A stretch of DNA of 64,000 bases, from the NCBI GenBank assembly GCA_913057235.1, contig CAJXNI010000001.1:124001-188000 (forward strand), in the 5' to 3' direction. The position numbers were made by a program, and so were the translations under genes. Each line of letters starts with the position of its first letter. Positions within the stretch are counted from its first letter, which is position 1. This DNA comes from an uncultured Bacteroidota bacterium (lineage in GTDB: Bacteria; Bacteroidota; Bacteroidia; Flavobacteriales; Schleiferiaceae). The notes under the pieces are model-generated. The model saw only the letters and a list, made by a program, of their open reading frames with translations, searched no databases and was not told the origin of the DNA. This document shows, piece after piece, positions 44,282-51,559 of the stretch.

Positions 44282-44312
44282 GGCAACCTTTTTGTCCGTT
44301 TTAAGGTATAGT
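44282..44312 (+). promoter_or_regulatory. Candidate autoregulated ECF promoter for the sigma factor gene
   Basis: GGCAACCTTTTT (44282-44293), 11-base spacer, GGTATAGT (44305-44312), 33 bases before the ATG at 44346. The two 12-base upstream elements form a perfect inverted repeat 19 bases apart, with a run of eight T between them. Confidence 0.72.
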
Positions 44313-44345
44313 TTACAAAGTTTTTAATTGCTGAGCTCACCCTGA

Positions 44346-44918
44346 ATGAAGTTACATGAAACTCAGAAGCTAATGCCCTTGATTCAAGCCTGCGTAAAAG
44401 GTAAAAGGCGGGCTCAAAACGAGCTTTATCAAATAGCCTATCCTTACGCCATGAGCGTGGCTTTGCGCTACGGGGACGACCGTGATCACAGTGCGGAAAT
44501 TGTTAATGAAGCTTTTTACAAGGCTTTTAGTTATTTACAAAGCTTTGATCCTTCGCAATCTTTTGCATCATGGCTAAGGAAGATTGTAATTAACACCTCT
44601 TTAGACCATTTAAAATTGCGACGCAAGCAAAAAGAGCTCCTAGAGCCCATTGAGGAGCAAAGCCATATAGAACCTGAAACGGACGAATTAATCGAGGCTA
44701 TTGACGCCCAGGCTTTATTACATGAGATCCAAAAACTGCCTCCAAGCTATCGCATGGTCTTTTCCCTGTTTGCGGTAGAAGGCTATTCGCACCAAGAAAT
44801 TGCTCAGCAACTGGGTATTTCTGAGGGCACTTCCAAATCAAACTACCACAAGGCTAAAGCTAAATTGAAGCATCAGTTATATCAATTAGGTCTAGCGCCT
44901 CAAAAGAAAGCATTGTAA
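44346..44918 (+). CDS. ECF-family RNA polymerase sigma factor
   Basis: 190 residues. Region 2 is PYAMSVALRYGDDRDHSAEIVNEAFYKAFSYLQSFD with SFASWLRKIVINTSLDHLKLRRK, the typical -10 binding helices. Region 4 is LPPSYRMVFSLFAVEGYSHQEIAQQLGISEGTSKSNYHKAKAKLK, a helix-turn-helix for the -35 element. It has no extra domain. It shares one base with the next gene, which has the layout of a membrane anti-sigma partner. Matching promoter elements on both sides of the intergenic region suggest that it activates itself and the opposite operon. Confidence 0.93.
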   Translation: MKLHETQKLMPLIQACVKGKRRAQNELYQIAYPYAMSVALRYGDDRDHSAEIVNEAFYKAFSYLQSFDPSQSFASWLRKIVINTSLDHLKLRRKQKELLEPIEEQSHIEPETDELIEAIDAQALLHEIQKLPPSYRMVFSLFAVEGYSHQEIAQQLGISEGTSKSNYHKAKAKLKHQLYQLGLAPQKKAL

Positions 44919-46288
44919 TGAGTGAGAGAGGAAAATTTGAAGATCAATTACGCGCTAAGCTCGAAGCTTTCGAGGCGCCTTATGAAGCTAATGACTGGAA
45001 AGCCTACCGCAAGCTGTATGGCAGAAGGGGCATCGGACGCCTCTTAAAGATTTGGTACTTACCTTATCTATTCAGTGCCTTCTTATTTGGTTTAAGCTGG
45101 CTTTGGTTTCCGAAATTAAATATGGGGGGGCGTGGCTTCTCAAATGAGGCACGAGTTGATACCTTGTTTATTGAGAAAACGGTACAGGTATACGATACTT
45201 TTCTTCTTCGCGATACGGTTTATGTTCATACCCATGTCGCTCCGAGTGGCCGAAGACCAGCGCTTTCCGCAGGCTATTCTTCCGTTCCGACTAAGTCGAA
45301 TGCCTACACTCTAAGTCAAGTGAGCAGGCAAGGGCGGTCCAATATTTATCCGGCCCAGCCTAGTTCTATGGATAAACCTGGCCTTTCTGAAGAAGCGCCA
45401 GCTCTAAGCGCGGAAGAACAAGAAAGGCGGTTCATGCAAGACAAGCTTGCCGAGCTACAGGATCCTCGAGCTTTAAGAAATGACTCCCTTTTAGCACCCG
45501 GGACAGATACTACTGAATTAATAGCCCATACTGCTTTAGATTCCACGACCAGTCTTGGGCCCGAAAAACATAAGGATACCGCGGCGGCAGCTAGCACCCC
45601 CCCCTTTGGAGAGCCTTTGGAGGAAGAAAAACGTAGGGCTCTATTGGCAGGTTCACAGGAGAAGCTAAAAGCCCAAGACTACCGCTTACTTGTCGGTCCC
45701 CAAACCCGTTTATTCTCGCCATTCTCGAGCTCCACCTTTGACACCTACGGTGGGGTTTTCATAGGAATGGAGCTACGAGCCGGTATCAATCGCCTCGAGC
45801 TTGATCTAGCCGCACATTACGGTTTCATGCACCATGAGTTCCGAGACCCACAGACCATCCCACTGGAGCGGCAGGCTTTATTTCCGGGTTACTTGAGTTT
45901 AAATCGGCCGGCAGACTTTATTGAAGTTAGGACGCAACAGTTATTATTACCCATGAGCTTGAGTTATATCCCTTGGTATAACGATGTTTGGACTTGGCGC
46001 GCTCAAGCAGGGGCTTTAGGTAATTTATTGGTGCGGGAACAATTTGAATACGGCTACCGCGATGATGATTTCGACGACATTGAGGACATAGACTCGAACA
46101 TCGATGATCGGCGGTTTAAGTTTAGCCACTTGCAATTGGGCAGCTCCATTAGCTATACCTATCATCGAACATGGAGTTTAGAGGCTGGAATAAGTTACTA
46201 CCATCCCTTAGAGGAAAAATTGGGTTTAAGTAAACTTGACCCGGCAGCACTTTCGCTGAACATAGGCTGGTATTGGCATTTTCTTTAG
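44918..46288 (+). CDS. Membrane-anchored protein with barrel-like C-terminus, probable anti-sigma/sensor partner
   Basis: 456 residues in three parts. Residues 1-47 are charged and likely cytoplasmic; 48-68 (WYLPYLFSAFLFGLSWLWF) form a single membrane helix; a Ser/Pro/Glu-rich linker extends to about 250. From about 250 the sequence has alternating aromatic strands (YGGVFIGMELRAGINRLELDLAAHYGF, LLLPMSLSYIPWY, LEAGISYYHPL, ALSLNIGWYWHFL), like a small outer-membrane barrel ending in an aromatic/hydrophobic residue. Its one-base overlap with the ECF sigma gene suggests an anti-sigma role, with the C-terminal part sensing the envelope. I know of no exact family match. Confidence 0.78.
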   Translation: MSERGKFEDQLRAKLEAFEAPYEANDWKAYRKLYGRRGIGRLLKIWYLPYLFSAFLFGLSWLWFPKLNMGGRGFSNEARVDTLFIEKTVQVYDTFLLRDTVYVHTHVAPSGRRPALSAGYSSVPTKSNAYTLSQVSRQGRSNIYPAQPSSMDKPGLSEEAPALSAEEQERRFMQDKLAELQDPRALRNDSLLAPGTDTTELIAHTALDSTTSLGPEKHKDTAAAASTPPFGEPLEEEKRRALLAGSQEKLKAQDYRLLVGPQTRLFSPFSSSTFDTYGGVFIGMELRAGINRLELDLAAHYGFMHHEFRDPQTIPLERQALFPGYLSLNRPADFIEVRTQQLLLPMSLSYIPWYNDVWTWRAQAGALGNLLVREQFEYGYRDDDFDDIEDIDSNIDDRRFKFSHLQLGSSISYTYHRTWSLEAGISYYHPLEEKLGLSKLDPAALSLNIGWYWHFL

Positions 46289-46289
46289 T

Positions 46290-46425
46290 TATTCAAATTT
46301 TCAGGTAGCGTATTGTTTCAAAGTTTAGAACCCAGTTTTTCAAAGGACTCAATGGTTGGTTTGCATCTAACATTATTACCAATCTAAAATAAGCATCCAG
46401 TAAATGACATCTTTTAGAATCGTTT
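46290..46425 (+). pseudogene. 3' remnant of an unknown gene, copy D2
   Basis: Second copy of the remnant at 42139-42300. Frame 46321-46392 reads KFRTQFFKGLNGW, FASNIITN, LK and ends in TAA. The similarity starts with ATTCAAA...TTTTCAGGT just after the membrane-protein stop and fades around the CTTTT...AATCG sequence near 46420. It lies in the same orientation as copy D1 and ends where the IS66 relic begins. Confidence 0.55.
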
Positions 46426-46448
46426 ATAGGTTTTGACCTTTCCTGGGG

Positions 46449-47606
46449 ATGAAAATACAAGAGATCCTTCAAGAACAAATGTTCTGTTTAATTGATCGCT
46501 TGCAAATGAGTGGTTTGAGTCGTAAGACCTTTTTCGAGCTGGAGAACATTGGTTATAAGCGATTAGGTTATCGGCATAAAAAGTATTAGCAATCATTGGA
46601 GCAAAACAGCGGCTTTGTGGATTTGGAGCTGTCCTCTAGGCCCAATATTGGGGACTATACCTTAAAGTCCCCCAAAGGGGAGTGTTGCATTGTCCGCCCA
46701 ACATACCTGCGAGTACTTTAAAAACTCTGCTTACGCTGTAAAGATATTTGGACTTCACAGTCAGCAACGTTCTTTACTTTACGGTTTGCTCACGAATATG
46801 CGCAAGAGTATTGATGGTTCAGCGGGCCTGATGCGCAATTAGCTAGGTCAAGAGCCTGAGAGTGGTACGGTATAACGGTTTGTGAATAAGCGCCGAGACC
46901 GACTCAAAGTACTTCAGGGTAATGCTAGGGACTTCACCTTGTATTACAAGCGCCTAGAGCAAGGCACTTTTGAGTGGCCTCTTTACGATAAACACACCAC
47001 TAGTCTCCAACTCAACTACGCACAACTATTGCTATTAGAAGGACTGACGATAAGCAAACTTCAAAGGCCAAAGGGGCGAGGTTACCCAAGGTAAAGTATG
47101 GATCACAATAGCGTTAAAACCCTTGTCATTACTAAACCCTAGCCTACTTTCACTCGAGTGAATAACCAGTCGTAAAACACCGCGGAGCCCACCATAACGC
47201 TGACACGAAAAGACTACGAAAAGCTTTTTTGGCAAATCGCTTTTTTAACCCAAGAACTCGCGCAGCTTAAGCGAATGATCTTCGGGGTCAAAAGTGAGCG
47301 TTTTATTGCTGCCGACACCGGTCAAACCAGCCTTTTTGACACCATTGAAAAGCCAGGCTCCGAAAGTCGGGATTGTGCAACAGAAATTAGCCCTAGCCAG
47401 GGGAGAATCTGCCCAAAGCGTATCCAGAAAAAGCCTGTGAGCTTGGCTTTGCCGGCTCACACAAAGCCGCACAAAATGCACCCATGAAGTGCTCTTTTTT
47501 TGGAACGTAAAAGCTACAAGACCTTGAGCCCATTCAGTGGCTAACCGATACCCTGAATCGTATTCAACAGCACAAAGTCAAAAAACTACACGAGTTATTG
47601 TCAGGC
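46449..47606 (+). mobile_element. Decayed IS66-family insertion sequence
   Basis: Three IS66 genes in the standard order. tnpA relic: ATG at 46449, LIDRLQMSGLSRKTFFELENIGYKRLGY ..., stop at 46587, then GFVDLELSS and LKSPKGECCI up to about 46735. tnpB relic from 46747: FGLHSQQR, NMRKSIDG, two in-frame stops (46840s and 46870s), then NKRRDRLKVLQGNARDFTLYYKRLEQGTFEWP to 47094. tnpC relic from 47200: RKDYEKLF, ELAQLKRMIFGVKSERF, then frame loss, and the C-terminal piece EPIQWLTDTLNRIQQHKVKKLHELLSG at 47526-47606. The catalytic middle of tnpC is missing. No clear terminal inverted repeats were found. Confidence 0.85.
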
Positions 47607-48198
47607 TACACAATTGGTAAATTACGGGATGCTTACAAAATAGTAACGCAGCATGCCCAGAGATCAGGCGGGGGCTCAGCTTTGTGGTTCTTGCAAAGGC
47701 GTGAAGACGCAGAGGCTCTTGAATGGAGCCAGAAAAACAAATCAAACCCCTCAAATGAGCCCTGACCCCGAACGGAGTGGCGCGGAGACCCGGGGCCTCT
47801 TGTTGGGAAGCGCAAAAAAAGATGTTGTATTGAAGGGAGATTCTGGCTCCCTGGGCGGAATGAGAATTGCTGAAGAGTACACTTTCCCTAGTTCACCCTT
47901 TAAACTCAGATTCTGGCTCCCTGGCCGGAATGAGGTGGGCTGGAAAAAGCGAACGGAACCCCAAGACGAAAGAAAAGCTTAAAGAACCGTCTGTAGCATT
48001 TCGATACGACCCGAAATCCTGCGGCCCACTCAATGTGACAGTAGGGTGCTTATAAAGTACGCAGCGGCTCTTGCGTGAAGCCGAAAGGTAGCGAGTTGCT
48101 AAAAAGTAAACGTTTAAATGCTACACGGTGGTTCTAGAACATCACAACCTTTATAAAATAAGAGCAAAAGGTGCATATTAGCAATCTAAAAATGGACG
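47607..48198. repeat. Repeat cluster after the IS66 relic
   Basis: Holds repeat A (47669-47713), a second GCGCGGAGAC fragment near 47780, a 27-base direct repeat starting AGATTCTGGCTCCCTGG (about 47839-47865 and 47909-47935, one mismatch), and repeat B copy 2 at 47961-48044. Short frames here (47633-47815 minus, 47653-47982 plus, 47867-48055 plus) are repeat-derived. AT-rich sequence up to 48198 probably carries the promoter of the next gene. Confidence 0.75.
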
Positions 48199-49878
48199 AT
48201 GCTTTTGTTACTCGGACTTTTTGTATTTTATTTCTTCCTCTTCCGTGGTCTTGGACTTTGGGTGGATAAGGGCAGGCATGCAATCCCTTTAGGCACCGTA
48301 TTGGGAGTTCTGTCTGGAGCAGGATTCATGGCTATCGTGCTCTATTTTTATCATTTCTTTGCTGGCAGCACTGTCTATTTGTTGGGTCTATTTGTACTGG
48401 CAGCAGGAGTAGCTTGGTGGAGATATGGCGAGATCTGGTGGATTAATACCCTAAGCACTTTTAAAGAAACAACCTTTAATGAGCGGCTGCTGGCAGTGGC
48501 GGGGTTTTTAATCATTACGGCCTACTCTGCCCTCCCCTCTAGTGTAATAGATGAAGGCCTCTATTATGCGCAAGCCATCCTTTGGTTTGAAAACTATGGT
48601 TTTCTAAAAGGTCTGGCCAACTTTGACTATTACCTAGGACAGGGTTCTAGTCTGCATGCCTTGGAGAGTTTGGTCAATATGCACTATTTAGGGCTGCGTT
48701 TTAATGATCTCGGGGGCTTTTTCACGGCCGTTTGGACCTCTAACTTACTACTAAAAAGTAAAGCCATTGGATATGGCAAAGTCCTAGTGGCCTCGTTGGG
48801 ACTGCTCAGTTTTATTACACTCTTATCAGCCAGTAATGCAGATATGCTGCTGTACTTAATTGCTACGACACTATTTGTATCCACTCATGATCAATTAGGT
48901 CTGAAGGCCATCTTTCTTTTAGTGAGCTTAGCCGCTTTGAGTAAGTTGAGCGGCCTAATTTTAGTGATCTGGTTGGCCCTTCAACCAAAAGTGTTGCCCA
49001 AGGTGGCAGCCTTTGTTCTCACAATTTTGGTTTTAATTAAAGGTTGGTTCCTAACGGGCTATGCCCTATTTCCTTTTTTGGACTGGCAAATTTCAAGTGT
49101 TCCCTGGCAGCTGCCCCAAGCGGCTTTTGAAATGCAAGGAAAACTAAAGGCCATAGTCGTGTATGATTGGCCAGTTTTAGAATCCTTCTATGAAAGTCAC
49201 AGTCAATTTGAAAATATAAAAAAGCTACTATTTGGGACTGGCTTTACTAGTATAGTTTGCTGGTTGGCTTTAGTGGGCTTGATACTTATGGTACTTAAAG
49301 GCTTTAAGGATTCAAATGTTAAAAAATGGTTTTGGATTATAACCTTATATTTCTTTTTATGGTTTCTTTTTTCGGCTCAAGCCCGATTAATACTGCCATT
49401 GCTATTTTTACCCTACCTAGCCCTTAGCACCAAAATTTCCAATTCTTTGACTGGCCGGGTTCTCAATAGCGCGGTTTGGTTAGGGTTCCTTTTCTTTCTG
49501 GTTAACCCAACAAAACTTCCACTGCGCTATTTTTACAAAGCCAGTAAATCCTTTAGTTATTCTTTCAAATCGGATTATTTTTTAAAACCGGCCGCAGTTT
49601 GGGCAATATCGGCTGATCGAAAAAAGGCCCATGTCTCAGGCTATTCGTACTACTTGCCCCCAGAAGCAAACTACTGCTTCTACAGCTCATTTCCGTGCAC
49701 CCCTTATTTCTTGAACGATTATCTGGTTCCGGATAGCCTTTATGCCCCCGTGCTTCTTGGTGAAGAATTTTGCGATGGTTTTCGCTACCAGGCAGTTGCT
49801 TATGACACACTCTTACTTAGGCACTACAATACCTTGAATTATAAAGCTATTCGGAGGTATTTTAGGATGCCCCACTAA
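48199..49878 (+). CDS. Polytopic membrane protein (possibly LIC_10190-like)
   Basis: 559 residues with about 12 hydrophobic segments spread along the first 450 residues (from LLLLGLFVFYFFLF to AVWLGFLFFLV), then a ~110-residue soluble tail. Early loops contain SVIDEGLYYAQAILWFENYG, reminiscent of polytopic GT-C glycosyltransferases. The tail motif YCFYSSFPCTPYF resembles the CxxxxxPCTPYF motif I recall from the LIC_10190 family of membrane proteins. Function unknown; surface glycan assembly is a guess. It is isolated between an IS66 relic and an hsdM relic, and may be accessory DNA. Confidence 0.8.
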   Translation: MLLLLGLFVFYFFLFRGLGLWVDKGRHAIPLGTVLGVLSGAGFMAIVLYFYHFFAGSTVYLLGLFVLAAGVAWWRYGEIWWINTLSTFKETTFNERLLAVAGFLIITAYSALPSSVIDEGLYYAQAILWFENYGFLKGLANFDYYLGQGSSLHALESLVNMHYLGLRFNDLGGFFTAVWTSNLLLKSKAIGYGKVLVASLGLLSFITLLSASNADMLLYLIATTLFVSTHDQLGLKAIFLLVSLAALSKLSGLILVIWLALQPKVLPKVAAFVLTILVLIKGWFLTGYALFPFLDWQISSVPWQLPQAAFEMQGKLKAIVVYDWPVLESFYESHSQFENIKKLLFGTGFTSIVCWLALVGLILMVLKGFKDSNVKKWFWIITLYFFLWFLFSAQARLILPLLFLPYLALSTKISNSLTGRVLNSAVWLGFLFFLVNPTKLPLRYFYKASKSFSYSFKSDYFLKPAAVWAISADRKKAHVSGYSYYLPPEANYCFYSSFPCTPYFLNDYLVPDSLYAPVLLGEEFCDGFRYQAVAYDTLLLRHYNTLNYKAIRRYFRMPH

Positions 49879-50208
49879 CTCCTCCTCTATTAAAATAAGC
49901 TAAAGGAGGATGCCTTTGAAACAAAAAATAAGGATAGATCAGCGCAGTTTTGAATCCTTGGACTCCAGTAGTTATTCCCTACCTGGGGTAGAAACCTGGC
50001 GGGGTATGCCGTATTTGACTAGCGTGAAGCCTTAGCCTGCGGGAAATGGGTATTGGTTCGCCTGGCGAAGGTGTTGAACTCCAAGATGTCGAGGAGGGGT
50101 ATTGGGGTGCGGTGGGAAAACTCCTGTAGGTTTAGCAGATGGTGGCTTTGAGTTTTTGAGACTTAAGTCGGCTTGGGCAAGCTCAGCCACCTGTCACCCG
50201 CCAACATT
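49879..50208. other. 330 bases without recognisable content
   Basis: Between the membrane protein gene and the hsdM relic. Only short frames with no family resemblance (the 50102-50293 plus frame is antisense to the hsdM relic). No hairpin with a T tract and no repeat copy was noticed. Confidence 0.5.
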
Positions 50209-51440
50209 TCAAGAGTTTACTATTACGGGCCCTTCGGCTGCATTACTTCGTCTCTCGAATAATTCAACAAATTCTTCAAATTCTTTTCATTGAGCAGATT
50301 GGTCTTGCCAAAGTTACGGTCAAGATTCAACTGGTAAAACCAAACTTTTTGTGTGGCTTTGCCTTTTTCAAAAAAAGCACTGCGGTTTTCACCCCTTCAG
50401 CGGTAAAGGTTACACCTTGAAAATCCAGTGCGCAGGTTATAGTTTTGCAGTAGTTCTTTCCACAGGGCTATGCTGGCATTATCGATATTGCTCAAGAAGG
50501 TGTTTTTAATCACCAGACCTGCTTTGCCACCCGTTTTCAAAATCTTGATGAAGCGCTAGAAAAAGAGCGAAGCCGTTTCGCTGGGGTGAATCGGGAAGTT
50601 TTGCCTGATCTCTGCTCGTTCCTTTTCACCTAATGGCGGATTGGCCAACACCACATCATAACGGTCTTTTCCTGTATGTCGGCTAAGTTTTCGGCAAGTG
50701 TGTTGATGTGAATGATGTTGGGCGCTTCCACAACGTTTAAAATCATGGTCATAATGCCAATGATTTAGGCCAATGATTTTATCTTCTTACCGTAAAAAGT
50801 TCGTTTTTGCAAGGTTTGCCATTCATTAGTACTGAGTTCCCTTCCTGATTTCAGATGGTCAAACGCTACACACAGGAAGCCTGCAGAACCTACCGCACTG
50901 TCATTCATTTTGTCGCCAATGTTTGGACGAACCACATTAACAATGGTGGTAGCGAGTGGTCGGGGCGTGTAGTTTTCACCACCGTCTCGCCCTGCATTAC
51001 CCATATTTTTGATTTTATCTTCATTCAGATGGCTCACTTCGTGCTTCTATGCATGGGTGAGGAAACGCATCTCGTCAAAGCGATTAATCACATCACGAAA
51101 ATTGTAGCCGCTTTAGACACGATATTTGAATTCACTAAAAATCTGACCAAACTTGTATTTAATGGTGTCGGGATTTCTGCTAACAGTTTGAACTTTTCAG
51201 ATAGGGGAATAGCTTGCGGTTTACAACTTTAGGAGCAACCAGAAGTGTTACATAACTACACCTTGTCAATGAAGGGCGTATAGGATTTTCCCGTGAGTTC
51301 CTTAGAAGTAGCATGGCTTCGTTCCATGTCGTCCAAGTATTTCAGGAACAAAACCCAAGAGGTCTGTTCGAAATAACCGAATTCACTTCCACAGCCCGCG
51401 TCTTTGTGGTTGATGTCGTCAAAATTTTTAAAAGTCTGTC
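50209..51440 (-). pseudogene. Type I restriction-modification methylase (HsdM) relic
   Basis: The minus strand carries HsdM in pieces and in order. N-terminal: FGQTFKNFDDI, EQTSWVLFLKYLDDMERS (about 51440-51256). Middle: SHLNEDKIKNMGNAGRDGGENYTPRPLATTIVNVV and GDKMNDSAVGSAGFLCVAFD (51037-50765; SAM motif). Then NVVEAPNIIHINTLAENLADIQ and the catalytic region DRYDVVLANPPLGEKERAEIRQNFPIHPS, an in-frame TAG, FIKILKTGGKAGLVIKNTFLSN, a TGA, FFEKGKATQKVWFYQLNLDRNFGKTN, and a shifted tail to 50209. It has several stops and frame changes and a loss near 51230. No hsdR or hsdS was seen. Confidence 0.86.
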
Positions 51441-51559
51441 CAAACCTTTGTTTCGGTTTTGATACGGTTAAGCTAATGTAAAACATGCCCATTAAATCGA
51501 GTTTGAACAAAAAGTTCAAGGGTGCTATTCAAGGCCGCAGGTTAGAACCTGGTTTCTTA

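Noticed and set aside
44251-44293. Perfect 12-bp inverted repeat read as a bidirectional terminator
   Set aside because: It lies between two divergent genes where no transcript ends, and each half is followed at the same distance by GGTATAGT, which fits promoters better.
47653-48055. 109- and 62-codon plus-strand frames
   Set aside because: Composed of repeats A and B and a short direct repeat; no protein-like features.
50855-51232. 125-codon plus-strand frame
   Set aside because: Antisense to recognisable HsdM remnants on the minus strand.
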